A stretch of DNA of 64,000 bases, taken from NCBI RefSeq assembly GCF_000272005.1, contig NZ_AKKU01000009.1, positions 9,335 to 73,334 on the forward strand. Direction: 5' to 3'. This stretch comes from Alishewanella agri BL06. Its GTDB lineage: Bacteria > Pseudomonadota > Gammaproteobacteria > Enterobacterales > Alteromonadaceae. Below are positions 25,921 through 37,800 of the stretch, one piece after another. Positions within the stretch are counted from its first letter, which is position 1; the number at the start of each line of letters is the position of its first letter. The notes under the pieces are model-generated. The model had not been told where the DNA came from. It ran no database searches and saw only the letters and a list, made by a program, of their open reading frames with translations. The position numbers were made by a program, and so were the translations under genes.

Positions 25921-26820
25921 CTAATCATCCGTTATAACAATTTCCACGCCCTGGCTGCTGGCACCGGTAAGTTGCCACAGCAAGGCACGACTAATTTGTT
26001 GATAATACTCCAGCAAGCTGGCATCTCCGGCCGTTAAGGCAGTACCACTATCGGCCTGTTCCCGCAGCGCAGCTTGCAGCGGTAACTGGCCGAGTACCGG
26101 CACCTGATAGCGCTCGGCCAGCTTTATCCCGCCTTCGCTGCCAAATACATCATCGCTGGCGCCGCAGCTGGGGCAAATATAAAAACTCATATTTTCAATC
26201 AGGCCCAGAAGAGGGATTTTCACCTGTTGAAACATGGTAATCGCTTTGCGGGCATCGGCCAGCGCCAGATCCTGAGGTGTAGTCACCACCACAGCACCGG
26301 TTACCGGCAGCTTTTGTGAAATGGTGAGCTGAATATCACCGGTGCCGGGTGGCATATCCACCAGCAGAATATCCAGCTCAGGCCACAGGGTTTCATTCAG
26401 TAACTGCAATAAGGCCTGGCTGGCGATCGGGCCGCGCCAGACTGACGCCTGCTCCGGGTCAACCAAAAAGCCAATCGACTGCAAACAGACACCATGCGCC
26501 TGTAGCGGATGCATTAATTTGTTATCCGGGGACGTGACTTTTTCGCCGGTTAAACCAAATAGCGTGGGTACCGAAGGCCCATAAATATCGGCATCTAACA
26601 GGCCGGTGCGCACACCCATTGCTGCCAGTGCCATCGCCAGGTTAGCGGAGGTGGTAGATTTGCCAACCCCGCCCTTACCCGATGCCACCAGAACTATGGT
26701 TTTAATCGATTTAAAAGCAGCGGGTCTGGCTCTTAAAGCTTCAATAACGCCGCTTAACTCGTTCGCGTCCGGCGCGGGCTGATCTTTAGCCTGAGTTTTC
26801 TTTTTTAGCCAGTTAAACAT
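25921..26820 (-). CDS. apbC: Iron-sulfur carrier ATPase ApbC/Mrp
   Basis: A 299-residue P-loop ATPase that binds and transfers [4Fe-4S] clusters. The deviant Walker [10 protein letters not shown] lies near residue 50, with [10 protein letters not shown] after it, DMPPGTGD in the middle, and the cluster-binding CPSC near 220. The N-terminal domain found in some Mrp proteins is reduced to about 40 residues. Start ATG 26820 behind GGAG. Divergent from metG, the usual gammaproteobacterial order. Confidence 0.94.
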   Translation of the reverse strand: MFNWLKKKTQAKDQPAPDANELSGVIEALRARPAAFKSIKTIVLVASGKGGVGKSTTSANLAMALAAMGVRTGLLDADIYGPSVPTLFGLTGEKVTSPDNKLMHPLQAHGVCLQSIGFLVDPEQASVWRGPIASQALLQLLNETLWPELDILLVDMPPGTGDIQLTISQKLPVTGAVVVTTPQDLALADARKAITMFQQVKIPLLGLIENMSFYICPSCGASDDVFGSEGGIKLAERYQVPVLGQLPLQAALREQADSGTALTAGDASLLEYYQQISRALLWQLTGASSQGVEIVITDD

Positions 26821-26969
26821 GGTCACTCCGTTAAAAGGCTTTTTTGTAAACTAATCGCTTTTGTTGACAAATCGTTGGGAAACGCCGCTTGTGCGGATGC
26901 GATTTAATGCCGGTTATAGTATCATTAGTTCATATCTTTTCAGTTATTTATTCTCAAGAGCAATCGTCA

Positions 26970-29030
26970 ATGTCGAGCCGGAAAATTCTGATCACCAGTG
27001 CGTTACCCTATGCCAATGGCCCTATTCACCTCGGACACCTGCTGGAATATATTCAAACCGATATCTGGTCACGGTTTCAGAAAGCCCGCGGTCACCAGTG
27101 TTACTACGTCTGTGCTGATGATGCGCACGGCACCCCTATTATGCTAAAAGCCCAGCAACAAGGCATCACGCCGGAGCAGATGATTGCGCAAACCAAAATA
27201 GAGCATATGGCTGATTTTGCAGGCTTTGGTATCGCCTTTGACCATTACCACTCCACCCACAGTGACGAAAACCGGTACTTTGCCAATCTGATTTACCAGC
27301 GTTTAAATGATGGCGGCTATATCAAGCGCGATACCATTAGCCAGCTGTACGATCCGCAAAAAGAAATGTTTTTACCGGATCGCTTTGTTAAAGGCGATTG
27401 CCCAAAATGCGGCGCTTTGGATCAGAACGGTGATAGCTGCGATGTCTGCGGTGCCACCTACAGCCCCACCGAAGTAAAGAACCCGCGCTCGGTCGTATCC
27501 GGTGCCACGCCAATTCTGAAAGACAGTGAACACTACTTCTTTGATTTACCGGCCTTTGCCCAGATGCTGCAGGACTGGACCCGTAGCGGCGCCTTGCAGG
27601 ATGAAATGGCCAACAAACTGCAGGAATGGTTTAAAGATGGCCTGCAGCGCTGGGATATCAGCCGCGATGCGCCGTATTTTGGCTTTGAAATTCCGGGCGC
27701 ACCAGGCAAGTTCTTTTATGTATGGCTGGATGCGCCTATTGGCTATCTGGCCAGCTTTAAACACCTGTGTGAAACAGCCGGTATCGATTTTGACAGCTAC
27801 TGGGCGCCGGATTCTGACGCCGAGGTGTATCATTTTATTGGTAAAGATATTATCTACTTCCACAGTCTGTTCTGGCCGGCGATGTTGCACGGCGCCGGTT
27901 TCCGCAAACCCAATGCTATCTTTGCCCATGGTTTTGTCACGGTAAATGGCGCCAAGATGTCCAAGTCTCGCGGTACCTTTATCAAGGCCCGCACCTATCT
28001 GGATAATCTGGATCCGGAATATCTGCGCTATTACTTTGCCTCTAAGCTGACCAGCGGCATTACCGATCTGGATTTAAATCTGGAAGACTTTACCCAGAAG
28101 GTCAACGCCGATCTGGTGGGTAAAGTGGTGAATATCGCCAGTCGCTGTGCCGGTTTTATTACTAAGCGCTTTGACGGCAAGCTTTCTGCCAATCTGAGTG
28201 AACCGGAGCTGTTCGCCGACTTTATTAACGCTGGGGACAGCATTGCACAAAGCTATGAACAGCGGGAATTTGCCCGGGCCATCCGCGATATTATGGCGCT
28301 GGCCGATAAAGCCAATCAGTATATCGATGCTAAGGCGCCCTGGGTGCTGGCAAAAGATGATACTAAGCAGCAGGAAGCGCATGACGTCTGCTCAATGGGC
28401 CTGAATCTGTTCCGCGTGTTAATGCATTATTTAAAGCCAGTGCTGCCGAAAATGGCCAGCGACAGCGAAGCCTTTTTAAATACTGAACTGCTGTGGGCTA
28501 ATTACCGCGAGCCACTGTTAAACCATGCGATTAACCCCTTTAAAGCGCTGATGCAGCGCGTCGACCCGCTAAAAGTGCAAGCCATGGTCGATGCCTCAAA
28601 AGAGAACTTACAACCTACTGCTGAGCCGGTTACCGTCGCTAAAGCTGAAACAGCCAAGGCTGAGGTTAACGTTGTTAGCGGCGAACGGGAGCCCATTAGC
28701 GATACCATCAGTATTGATGACTTTGCCAAGATTGACTTGCGGGTCGCGACTATTGTCGATGCCAAACCGGTGGAAGGCGCTGACAAACTGGTACAGCTGC
28801 AACTGGATATCGGCGGCGGCGAAACCCGGCAGGTGTTTGCTGGTATTAAAGCCGCTTACACGCCAGAGAGTCTGGTAGGCCGGCAAACGGTGATGGTGGC
28901 CAACCTGGCACCGCGCAAAATGCGCTTTGGCTTATCCGAGGGCATGGTATTGGCCGCAGGCCCGGGCGGCAGCGATATCTTCCTGCTGACGCCGGATCAG
29001 GGTGCAAGCGCAGGTATGCGCGTTAAATAA
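26970..29030 (+). CDS. metG: Methionyl-tRNA synthetase
   Basis: A 686-residue class I synthetase that charges tRNA-Met. Class I signature HLGH occurs in [14 protein letters not shown] and KMSKS in [10 protein letters not shown] near 335. Zinc knuckle cysteines lie in CPKCGALD and CDVCGATY near 145-162. A linker rich in Ala, Glu and Val then leads to the C-terminal EMAP-II-like tRNA-binding domain (about 585-686). The start is ATG 26970, as the family begins [16 protein letters not shown]; the upstream residues are non-homologous. It runs into an MFS gene 21 bases later. Confidence 0.96.
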   Translation: MSSRKILITSALPYANGPIHLGHLLEYIQTDIWSRFQKARGHQCYYVCADDAHGTPIMLKAQQQGITPEQMIAQTKIEHMADFAGFGIAFDHYHSTHSDENRYFANLIYQRLNDGGYIKRDTISQLYDPQKEMFLPDRFVKGDCPKCGALDQNGDSCDVCGATYSPTEVKNPRSVVSGATPILKDSEHYFFDLPAFAQMLQDWTRSGALQDEMANKLQEWFKDGLQRWDISRDAPYFGFEIPGAPGKFFYVWLDAPIGYLASFKHLCETAGIDFDSYWAPDSDAEVYHFIGKDIIYFHSLFWPAMLHGAGFRKPNAIFAHGFVTVNGAKMSKSRGTFIKARTYLDNLDPEYLRYYFASKLTSGITDLDLNLEDFTQKVNADLVGKVVNIASRCAGFITKRFDGKLSANLSEPELFADFINAGDSIAQSYEQREFARAIRDIMALADKANQYIDAKAPWVLAKDDTKQQEAHDVCSMGLNLFRVLMHYLKPVLPKMASDSEAFLNTELLWANYREPLLNHAINPFKALMQRVDPLKVQAMVDASKENLQPTAEPVTVAKAETAKAEVNVVSGEREPISDTISIDDFAKIDLRVATIVDAKPVEGADKLVQLQLDIGGGETRQVFAGIKAAYTPESLVGRQTVMVANLAPRKMRFGLSEGMVLAAGPGGSDIFLLTPDQGASAGMRVK

Positions 29031-29051
29031 AAGACTTTACAGGAGCTTAGG

Positions 29052-30611
29052 ATGGCATCACCGTTTCGCAGTTTTTCATCGCTGTTTTCCAGCACCCTGA
29101 TTATGGTGCTGGGCGCCGGCTTGCTAACGACCTATCTGGCGTTATCGCTGGCGCGGGATGGTGTAGAACAGCTGTGGATCGGCGCCATGATGTCGGCTTA
29201 CTACTTTGGGTTGGTCGTCGGCTCGAAAGTCGGTCATAAGATGATCGCCAGGGTTGGTCATATCCGTACCTTTGTTGCCAGCGCCGGTATTGTTACCGCT
29301 TCGGCATTGTGTCATGCGTTAACGGATGTGTTACCGGTCTGGCTGTTGCTGCGGCTTATCGTCGGTACCGGTATGATGTGCCAGTATATGGTGCTGGAAA
29401 GCTGGCTGAACGAGCAAGCTGATAGTAGTCAGCGCGGTAGTGTCTTTGCCGGCTATATGATCGTCTCCTATTTCGGTATGGTGGCCGGGCAAACGGTGCT
29501 GTCATTTTTCCCGGAGCTGGGCCTAAAGCCGCTGCTGTTAATTGGCATTTGTTATGCGCTCTGTATTGTACCCATTGCGCTGACCCGCCGTATCCACCCG
29601 CAGCCACTGCATCCGGCCCCGCTAAAGATTTTGCCGTTCTGGCGCAAGGTGCCGCAATCACTCACCACCATTTTAATTGCCGGTGGCATTTCCGGCTCGT
29701 TTTATGGCTTAGCCCCCGCCTTTGCAGCCGGTTTAGGTATGGGCACAGCCGAAGTTGCCAGCTTTATGTCAGCAACGATTCTGGCCGGATTACTGGCACA
29801 GTGGCCAATGGGCAAACTTTCCGATCGCATTCCGCGTAGCCGTTTACTGCGCTTTAACAGCGCCCTGCTCGGTGTTTTGGTATTGGCGATTGCACTGCTA
29901 CCATTAAAAGGTATCGCCTTGCTGGTTGCCACTTTCTGTTTCGGTATCCTGGCGTTTACGCTGTATCCGCTGGCAACCGCGCTGGCTAATCAGAATATTG
30001 AACAACAAGACCGGGTCGCTTTATCCGCAACGATCTTACTGACCTTTGGTATTGGCGCGACGCTGGGGCCATTGCTGGCCTCTTTTGTGATGCAAATGCT
30101 CGGCAACGCCATGTTGTATGGTTATATGGCGGTGTGTTGTCTGATCCTGTTCTTACGGTTAGCCCGGGTTAACTATACCCAGAAAATGGCGCGGCGGTTG
30201 CTGGCTGAACAGCAACCTTCAGACTACCAGTTGGCTTCCGGTGATCTGGTATCGTCTCCGCTGGCTGCAGCCTTGGATCCGCGGGTAGATGAGCAACTAG
30301 TGAAAGAGCAGATGCAAGATGAGCCGCTAGCAGAAGCTGCTACAGCGCAAAGTGAGAGTACACTTGCTGGCGATAATGCAAGCTTGAGTGACAATGACGC
30401 GATCACAGCGGACAGCAGCACAAACCTAAACGATACTGAGCTAGATACTGAGCTAGTTAGCGGGGTTAGCACTGATACGACTACCACAGCGACAACTGAA
30501 ACCCGACACAACACTACGACAACGGCAGCCCCTACTGACAATCTGCACTCAGATAGCGACAGTACCCTGGAGCGCGCTGCCAAAGCTAGTCAGCAAACAC
30601 CCGGCCATTAA
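29052..30611 (+). CDS. MFS transporter (YcaD-like) with acidic Thr/Ser-rich tail
   Basis: A 519-residue major facilitator protein. About 12 transmembrane helices fill residues 10 to about 375, with the YcaD-like MSAYYFGLVVGSKVG in the second helix and WLNEQADSSQRGSVFAGYM after the fourth. The last 130 residues are an unusual hydrophilic tail, rich in Asp, Glu, Ser and Thr, most likely cytoplasmic and disordered. Ribosome site AGGAG; 21 bases after metG, so co-transcribed. Substrate is unknown. Confidence 0.88.
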   Translation: MASPFRSFSSLFSSTLIMVLGAGLLTTYLALSLARDGVEQLWIGAMMSAYYFGLVVGSKVGHKMIARVGHIRTFVASAGIVTASALCHALTDVLPVWLLLRLIVGTGMMCQYMVLESWLNEQADSSQRGSVFAGYMIVSYFGMVAGQTVLSFFPELGLKPLLLIGICYALCIVPIALTRRIHPQPLHPAPLKILPFWRKVPQSLTTILIAGGISGSFYGLAPAFAAGLGMGTAEVASFMSATILAGLLAQWPMGKLSDRIPRSRLLRFNSALLGVLVLAIALLPLKGIALLVATFCFGILAFTLYPLATALANQNIEQQDRVALSATILLTFGIGATLGPLLASFVMQMLGNAMLYGYMAVCCLILFLRLARVNYTQKMARRLLAEQQPSDYQLASGDLVSSPLAAALDPRVDEQLVKEQMQDEPLAEAATAQSESTLAGDNASLSDNDAITADSSTNLNDTELDTELVSGVSTDTTTTATTETRHNTTTTAAPTDNLHSDSDSTLERAAKASQQTPGH

Positions 30612-30620
30612 GCCGGGTGT
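30597..30620. terminator. Hairpin between MFS gene and convergent gene
   Basis: ACACCCGGC / GCCGGGTGT, 9 bp with a 6-base loop that contains the MFS stop codon. No T tract follows in either direction, so termination is plausible but not certain. Confidence 0.45.
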
Positions 30621-30628
30621 GCCAATAC

Positions 30629-32098
30629 TTAGTTTTGACTCACCACCGCTTTATTCCAAAGATTCTGATTCTTCTGATTTAAAAAGTAATCATCCGGATG
30701 CCAGCAACGCGGTAATAACGGCGATGCCATCCGTTCTTCAAAGTTGTAAACCAGCTTACGCAAAATATCCAGTAACCGCTCTTCCGACACCACTTCAAGC
30801 TTTTTGCGGCCTTGGGCAAAATACAAATTGTTTTCCGCACTAACAATACAGCCGCGCGCCGACGCCTGATAAGTCAGACTATAGGTCACCATGCGGCAAA
30901 TTGGCGTGCGAAAATCCGGTGGATAAAGGCCGGTGACGATAGCGTACTCGTAGCGCTCCATATCATTACCATCGGAGTCTTTTGGGATATAGGTAATGCC
31001 ATAGCCTTGCGGAAACATCCCGACGATCCGTAAAAATGCGGCGACACTGTTTTTACTGAGCTTACCCAGCTCAGCGCTTTTCTCCAGCGCCAGCGCCGCT
31101 TTTGGTAAGTCTTCATAGTTGTAACTGCTGCGGGTAGACAGCACCATACCGGTATAGATTTGTGGGATACGCAAGATACTGCCCAGCACATCCTGTGGCC
31201 GGACGGCTTGTTTTAACAGCAGTTGTATCAGCTCACGTTTTTCAATCTCGCCCTGCACAAAGCGATCTCGCTCTTCTTTACTACGGCCGGTATAGCGGCC
31301 TACCGTTAACGCGTCCTGCACGTAGTTTAACGTCTCGGTATAGCTGGTTTGCAAAAAGGTGTTACGTTCTTCCGCTTCTAACTCACGAAACTCATCGAAG
31401 CTACCATCAGCCCCTTTTAAAATGCCCTGGCAAATCGGATGACAGCGACCGATATCCTGCAGAATAGCCGCCATCAGAACCGGGATTTGGATGTCATCCC
31501 GATAAGGGTGATATTCCGTTTCGTCACTGTAAGGTACGCTTTTACCGGCTTCATAGCGCTCCAGAATAAAGGGGTGGTCAATCAAACCGTCCATTAATAA
31601 GCGATCCAGCAAGCGAATACTTAACACCGCTTTGTATAAGTGCCGGGCTTTTTGGTTTTCGCGGGCAATATGGCGGCGGCGGGTCGGACAAATTAGCTGA
31701 ATAGTGCCCAACATCTTGGCCGATGCATTGTTGGTATCAACAAAGTTCTCGCCCTGACACAGTGACAATATATCCCGGCACAACGACAGCAATTCACTAT
31801 AGCGCTGAAACCGCGCTTCTTCGATTTCCTCACTAAAGGTCTTATGCTGCTCTTCCGCTTGCTTCAGATTACGGGCCACTGCCGCCTGATCACCTTTTTT
31901 ACATTGTTGTTGCCGGTTCTCGAATAAAAACAGTTGTTGCTCTAACTCAGTCGCTTTTTGGTCCCGAAGGTCTTTCTCGTCGAACCATTTGATGGCCTGC
32001 TCATAAATAGAGTCTTGCAACGGGCTCTGATGATAAATGCGCTCTATCAGACGTTGTATTACTTTGGCATAGGCCGCTTTTCCAAAACTCACTGACAT
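30629..32098 (-). CDS. Uncharacterised protein, degenerate HD-GYP-like
   Basis: A 489-residue soluble protein, not firmly recognised. A coiled-coil-like region (about residues 50-110, rich in Glu, Gln and Lys) is followed by an all-helical middle part. ILQDIGRCHP near 218 looks like an HD-domain metal motif with the first His replaced by Gln, so phosphodiesterase activity is doubtful. A later LGKLSKNSVAAFLRIVGMFPQG segment is also reminiscent of the HD-GYP fold. Start at ATG 32098 rather than TTG 32107, which lies too close to GAGGAAG. Converges with the metG-MFS unit; the quinone reductase starts just upstream. Confidence 0.55.
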   Translation of the reverse strand: MSVSFGKAAYAKVIQRLIERIYHQSPLQDSIYEQAIKWFDEKDLRDQKATELEQQLFLFENRQQQCKKGDQAAVARNLKQAEEQHKTFSEEIEEARFQRYSELLSLCRDILSLCQGENFVDTNNASAKMLGTIQLICPTRRRHIARENQKARHLYKAVLSIRLLDRLLMDGLIDHPFILERYEAGKSVPYSDETEYHPYRDDIQIPVLMAAILQDIGRCHPICQGILKGADGSFDEFRELEAEERNTFLQTSYTETLNYVQDALTVGRYTGRSKEERDRFVQGEIEKRELIQLLLKQAVRPQDVLGSILRIPQIYTGMVLSTRSSYNYEDLPKAALALEKSAELGKLSKNSVAAFLRIVGMFPQGYGITYIPKDSDGNDMERYEYAIVTGLYPPDFRTPICRMVTYSLTYQASARGCIVSAENNLYFAQGRKKLEVVSEERLLDILRKLVYNFEERMASPLLPRCWHPDDYFLNQKNQNLWNKAVVSQN

Positions 32099-32130
32099 CC
32101 CGCTCAACTTCCTCTTTGTTAACCTTAGGA

Positions 32131-33135
32131 CTATTCCAGCGTAACCAGTAACTTACCGATGGTTTGATTACTGGCTAATAACTGATGTGCTTGTTCAACT
32201 TCTTCGCGGCTAAATACTGCGGCGATCACCGGCTCGATAGTTTTAGCGGCTAAATCTGCTGCAAAATCAGCGTGAAAGCGACGTGTAAGTTCAGCTTTGT
32301 AGGCTGCATCTCTATTACGTAGCGTTGAGCATAGCAGCTGACCACGTTTTTTAAATAATAAACTCAGGTCAAACTCCGGGATTTTTCGCCCCCCCATCAT
32401 CGCGTAAATAATAATCTTACCGTCAACGGCCAACACACTGGCCTCACTGTTCAGATAACTGCCGGCAACCGGATCTAAGACCAACGCCACACCCTCTGGC
32501 CAGGCGGCTGCCAACACCTCGCTAAAGTCTTGCTCACGGTAATTAATAGCGATGTCAGCGCCCAGCTGCCGGCAAAATGCCGCTTTATCAGCAGTACCTA
32601 CCGTCACGGCAATCTGTAACTGCCTGGCTTTTGCCAATTGAATAGCAGAAGTACCAACCCCACTGGCACCAGCATGAATTAATACCCTTTGGCCTTCAGT
32701 TGCCTCACCGAGTAAAAATAATAACTGATAAGCAGTTAAAAACGTTTCTGCAGTGGCCGCAGCTTGTTGCAGTGACCAGCCCTCTGGCACCGCCATTGCC
32801 TGCGCTGCCGGTATGGCGACATAGTCTGCATAACCGCCGCCATTCACTAAGCCAAATAACGCTTGCCCCAGTAAAGGGCTCAGGTTGTCATCTGCTACGG
32901 CAACAACAATACCAGCAGCTTCTAGCCCCAGAATTGTACTATCGCCTAGTGGTGGCGGATACAACCCCTGACGCTGCATCAAATCGGCACGGTTAATACC
33001 AAAAGCCGCCACTTTTAGCAGCACTTCACCCGGTTTCAGTTTTGGTAGCGCGCAGTCCTGCCAGCGCAGCTGACTATCGCGGCCAGGCGAGTCAACACAC
33101 ACTGCCTGCATAATGGTAGGGAGCGTAGTAGCCAT
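32131..33135 (-). CDS. NAD(P)H-quinone oxidoreductase, PIG3-like
   Basis: A 334-residue member of the zinc-independent medium-chain dehydrogenase family, quinone oxidoreductase/PIG3 branch. GINRADLMQRQGLYPPP near 49-65 and the nucleotide-binding HAGASGVGTSAIQLAK near 151-166 are typical. The Zn-binding cysteines of alcohol dehydrogenases are missing. Expected to reduce quinones with NADPH in the cytoplasm. Confidence 0.92.
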   Translation of the reverse strand: MATTLPTIMQAVCVDSPGRDSQLRWQDCALPKLKPGEVLLKVAAFGINRADLMQRQGLYPPPLGDSTILGLEAAGIVVAVADDNLSPLLGQALFGLVNGGGYADYVAIPAAQAMAVPEGWSLQQAAATAETFLTAYQLLFLLGEATEGQRVLIHAGASGVGTSAIQLAKARQLQIAVTVGTADKAAFCRQLGADIAINYREQDFSEVLAAAWPEGVALVLDPVAGSYLNSEASVLAVDGKIIIYAMMGGRKIPEFDLSLLFKKRGQLLCSTLRNRDAAYKAELTRRFHADFAADLAAKTIEPVIAAVFSREEVEQAHQLLASNQTIGKLLVTLE

Positions 33136-33256
33136 AAGGATCCTTAATCGACCGGCAGATTTGGCTAAGCTCGCGTTAGGGCAGCGATTTCACTTTAGCT
33201 TTGCCGGCCACTTCTCTAAAATACGGCCTTTAGTCTAGCATAGCGAAGTAACCAAT

Positions 33257-34462
33257 ATGAACAACAGTAGCACCGTGCCGGCCGTGATCCTGGCTGAAGG
33301 CCGCGAAAAAGCCCTCAATCGTAAGCACCCCTGGATTTTTTCTAACGCCATCGCCAAAGTCCATAATACGCCGAATCGCGGAGATACTGTCGCTGTACTC
33401 AGTAGTAAAGGCGAATGGCTGGCCTGGGCCGCTTACTCACCTGCATCGCAAATTCGCGCGCGGATCTGGAGCTTTCAACAACACGAACAAATCGATCAGG
33501 CGTTTTTTAAGCAACGTCTGCAGCGCGCCTGGCGACTGCGGCAGAGCCTGTTTAATACTGAAGAGACGAATGGGCTACGGGTAGTGGCTGCTGAATCGGA
33601 TGGTCTGCCGGGTATCACTATCGATAAATATCAGGATGTGTTAGTAGTGCAGCTACTCTCTGCCGGTGCCGATGCCAAGCGTAAACAACTGGTCGCTGCT
33701 CTGCTGGAGGTGTTCCCAAAGCACAGTATTTACGAGCGCTCTGATGTCGATGTGCGCAAAAAAGAAGGCCTGCCGCTGGTAACCGGCTGGCTACATTTAC
33801 CACGTGACAGTGGTGAGGTGTTGATTAAAGAGCACGGTATGACCTTGGTCGTTGATGTAGTTAACGGCCATAAAACCGGTTTTTATCTGGATCAGCGGGT
33901 AAACCGGGCGGCGCTGCGCCGTTTTGCTAAAGATGCCAACATCTTAAATTGCTTTAGTTACACCGGCACCTTTGCCGTTGCCGCGCTGATGGGCGGTGCT
34001 AAGCATGTGACTAATGTGGATTTATCCGATTTGGCACTAGAAACCGCGGCGCGTAATGCCGAACTTAATCGGTTAGATCTTAGCAAACTGAGCAATCAAA
34101 AAGCCGATGTGTTTAAACTGCTGCGTCAGTATCAGGAGCAAGGCAAAACCTTTGATATCGTGGTACTGGACCCGCCGAAGTTCGCGGACAACAAAGCCCA
34201 GCTTAATAGCGCCTGTCGTGGCTATAAGGATATTAACCGGGTGGCGATGCAGCTGGTAAAGCCAGGTGGTCTGTTGTTTACCTTTTCCTGCTCAGGCTTA
34301 ATGGAAGAAAGCTTATTCCAGAAGGTGGTCGCCGATGCGGCGCTGGATGCGAAACGGGATTGCTTGTTTATTGAACGCCTACAACAAGACAGCGATCATC
34401 CGGTCGCCAGTTTTTACCCTGAAGGCTATTATCTGAAAGGGTTGATCTGCAAAATCTATTAA
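33257..34462 (+). CDS. rlmI: 23S rRNA m5C1962 methyltransferase RlmI
   Basis: A 401-residue class I methyltransferase. An N-terminal PUA domain (about 1-75), an EEHE-like beta region, and a Rossmann methyltransferase domain with [19 protein letters not shown] and the catalytic VVLDPPKFA are visible. A cysteine in FTFSCSG serves as the m5C nucleophile motif. The family methylates C1962 of 23S rRNA. Length and domain order match E. coli RlmI. Confidence 0.93.
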   Translation: MNNSSTVPAVILAEGREKALNRKHPWIFSNAIAKVHNTPNRGDTVAVLSSKGEWLAWAAYSPASQIRARIWSFQQHEQIDQAFFKQRLQRAWRLRQSLFNTEETNGLRVVAAESDGLPGITIDKYQDVLVVQLLSAGADAKRKQLVAALLEVFPKHSIYERSDVDVRKKEGLPLVTGWLHLPRDSGEVLIKEHGMTLVVDVVNGHKTGFYLDQRVNRAALRRFAKDANILNCFSYTGTFAVAALMGGAKHVTNVDLSDLALETAARNAELNRLDLSKLSNQKADVFKLLRQYQEQGKTFDIVVLDPPKFADNKAQLNSACRGYKDINRVAMQLVKPGGLLFTFSCSGLMEESLFQKVVADAALDAKRDCLFIERLQQDSDHPVASFYPEGYYLKGLICKIY

Positions 34463-34471
34463 GTTATCGCA

Positions 34472-34498
34472 GGATGACTGCCGCTGTGGCAGTCATTC
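34472..34498. terminator. Hairpin between rlmI and the PilZ gene
   Basis: ATGACTGCC / GGCAGTCAT stem, 9 bp with a 5-base loop, placed between two convergent genes. No strong T tract. Confidence 0.45.
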
Positions 34499-34510
34499 TG
34501 CTGCTTAAGC

Positions 34511-34810
34511 CTAATTCAACTCCAGAAAAGCCAGCCCAAGCTGATAGCAGTCTTCATTTTCCTGACTGCAGCGCATCACCTTAGCGGTGGCATCTAAGGG
34601 TGCCACGCTGGCATCCGGCGATTCTAAACGTACGCGGATTAAGGTCCCCATCTCCAGCGGTTCATCGACTTCTACCGCCATACCTGAGGCGCTCAGATCG
34701 CGACACACGCCATCTAATACCCGCGCCGCCTCCGGGTCGTTGATCATCAATTTAACTTCAGCATTAACCATCATACGGTAAAAATGGCGGTGATCATTCC
34801 TCTGTGGCAT
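34511..34810 (-). CDS. PilZ-domain protein
   Basis: A 99-residue single PilZ domain. The c-di-GMP-binding pattern RxxxR is HRHFYRMM near residues 6-13 and the second motif is DLSASGMAVEV (D/NxSxxG) near 43-53; both are intact, so it should bind c-di-GMP. Start ATG 34810 behind AAGGAG, six bases away. It lies directly downstream of hrpA, with which it may share a transcript. Confidence 0.88.
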   Translation of the reverse strand: MPQRNDHRHFYRMMVNAEVKLMINDPEAARVLDGVCRDLSASGMAVEVDEPLEMGTLIRVRLESPDASVAPLDATAKVMRCSQENEDCYQLGLAFLELN

Positions 34811-34871
34811 ATACAACTCCTTCGCTACGCTTTGCATCATCTTAGCAAGCTGTGGCAACGACGCAAGTTTA

Positions 34872-37800
34872 TTATTTAAGCTCCTGCACCGCATGCAAAA
34901 TTCGCTTTACCGAAATCGGATAAGGGGTACCCAACTGCTGCGCATGTTGTGACACCTTGAGCTCTTCCAGCATCCAGCGGATCTGACTGACCGGCTCCGG
35001 AATCGCCTGACCGGCATATTTACCGAGTAAATTCTGATAAGCCTGTTCAGCTTTTTGATACTCGTGCATCAATAAACGGTCGCGGTTCGGATCGACCGGG
35101 AGCTTTTCCAGCCGCTTTAACATTGCCTGCAAGTAACGTTTTAAGTCATCCAGTCTTGCTGCACCATGTTGACTGACAAAGCCTTTAAAAATCAGCTGCT
35201 CTAACTGCTGTTTAATATCGGCCTGCGCCTGAAAGTGTGCCAGATCCACCTTACCTTTTAAGCGTTTTTGAATATCGTGATAGACGGTTAAAATTTGTTC
35301 CACCTGCAATGCGATCTGCCGTACCCGCTCATTCAGCTCAGCGCGTAGCGTTTCGCGTAACCGCTCAAAGGCGGTTTTGTCCTGCACCGGTAATTGCTGG
35401 CGGATCAAGGCATCTGTTGCGGCGGCGATACAATCATCGATCAGCTCCAGCACCTTACCAAAGGGGTTAAAGTACAGGCCGAGCTTGGCTTTGTTCGGTA
35501 ACGACTCCTGCAGATATTTCACCGGTGAGGGCACATTCAGCAGCACTAAGCGGCGCAACCCCTTAATATGCTCCTGCTCTGCCCGCAGTGGATTATCCAG
35601 CAGCTTAATGGCAACGCTCTGACCGGCGTCGACCAGCGCCGGAAAAGCTTTAATTTCAAAGCCGGCCTGTAGCTTAATATACTCTTTGGGCAGCTCGCCA
35701 AAACTCCATTCGGTCAGTTGCTCCTGCTCAATACCCTGCTCAGCCACTTCACTCAGGCTTTGCTGCACTGCGCCCTGTAATTGCTGTTTCAGTAGCGCCA
35801 GAGAGCGCCCCTGCGCCACCAGCTTACGCTCATCGACAATTTTAAAATTTATTTTTAGATGCGCCGGCAGCTCTGTTAACTGCCAGGCATCGTCGGGGAT
35901 AGTTATACCTGACATCCGCTTTAACTTGCTGCTAATAGCAGTGAGCAGTGGCTCGCTAAAGGGTGTCAGGCTTTGCATTAAGGCATCAGCATAATTCGGC
36001 GCCGGTACAAAGTTGCGTCGGTATTGCTTAGGCAAGGACTTAATCAGCGCCACTAACAGCTCAGGACGCAGCGCCGGAATTTGCCAATCAAAGCCCTGCT
36101 CTTCGACCTGGTTTAATAGTGCCAGCGGGATCAACACACTGACCCCATCATCCGGTTCACCGGGGGCAAAATGATACTCCAGCGGCAGCGTTAAATTGCC
36201 CTGGCGCCAGCTTTCCGGAAAGCGCTCGGCACTGATATCAGAGGCATCACGCTGATATAGCAGCTCAGGGTCAAAATTCAGTAACGCTGGCTGCGTCTGG
36301 CGGGCTTTTTTCCACCATTTGCTAAAGTCGATGCGGTTATTCGCCCACTGCGGAATACGTTCGGCATAAAACGCGGCCAGCGCATCTTCGTCGACCAGGA
36401 TATCGCGGCGGCGGGATTTTTCTTCCAGCTCCTGCACCTTGCTGATTTGCTGCTGGTTGTAACTTAAAAAGGCTTCGTTTAAGCCCAGTTCACCATTGAC
36501 CAGGGCTTCGCGGATAAACAGCTGGTGCGATACCGCCTCGTCAATCCGGCTATACAGTACCGGTCTTTTACCGACAATAATAACGCCGTACAGCGCGACC
36601 TGCTCGTAAGCGACCACAGCACCTTTTTTCTTTTCCCAATGCGGTTCACTGTAGCTGCGATTAACCAGATGCGCCGCCAACGGCTCAATCCACTCCGGTT
36701 CAATTTTCGCTACCGTACGCGCATACAAGCGGCTGGTTTCAACCCATTCGGCCGCCATAATCCATTTCGGTTTACGCTTAAACAGATGGCTGCCGGGAAA
36801 CACATAAAAGCGGGTTTGCCTTGGCCCCAGATAGTCGGCATCGCTGTCTTTACTGCCGATTTGCCCCAGTAAGCCGGTTAAAATGGCGCTGTGAATAGCC
36901 TGGTAACCCGGTGGGTTGGCGTTAAAGCTAAGCTGTTGCTCCTGCGCGACCTGAGTCAGCTGCGCCACCAGATCCTGCCACTCCCGCACCCGTAAATAAT
37001 TCAGCAGCTCTTGCTTACACAGCCGGCGGAACTGGTTATTGCTCAGCGCTTCCTGCTGTTGTTGCAGGTAATCCCAGAGCTTTAGCCAGCTGCTAAAATC
37101 CGAATCCGGATCAGCAAAGCGGCCATGTAGCTCATCGGCTTTTTGTTGCTTATCCAGCGGCCGCTCGCGCGGATCCTGAATGGATAAGGCAGCAACAATC
37201 ACCAATACTTGCTGTAAGGCGCCCTGCTCGCTTGCTGCCAGCACCATCCGCGCCAACCTGGGGTCGATCGGTAAACGCGCCAGCGTTTTGCCTAATGGCG
37301 TTAAACTGAGCTGTTGCTTGCTACGTTGCTGTGGGATCGCGCCCAGCTCTTCCAGCAACTTGATGCCGTCGTTAACAAAGCGGCTGTCTGGTTTTTGCAA
37401 AAACGGAAAGGCTTCGATATCACCCAGTCCCAGTGCCAGCATCTGCATAATGACTGACGCCAGGTTTGTGCGCAGAATTTCCGGATCGGTAAACTCCGGC
37501 CGGCCTAAAAAGTCCTCCTCGCTATAAAGCCGGATACAAATGCCCGCCGCCACCCGGCCGCAGCGACCTTTACGCTGATTGGCGCTGGCCTGACTAATGG
37601 CTTCAATCGGCAGTTGCTGCACCTTGGAGCGATAGCTATATCGCGAAATACGCGCCGTGCCCGGATCGATCACATAGCGAATACCCGGCACAGTAAGCGA
37701 GGTTTCGGCGACGTTGGTCGATAAAATAATCCGCCGCCCGGCATGCGTTTGAAAAATACGATTTTGCTCTGCTGCACTTAAGCGTGCATACAAGGGTAGC

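Noticed and set aside
26889-26969. N-terminal extension of metG
   Set aside because: 27 extra codons precede the conserved family start; they cover the promoter region.
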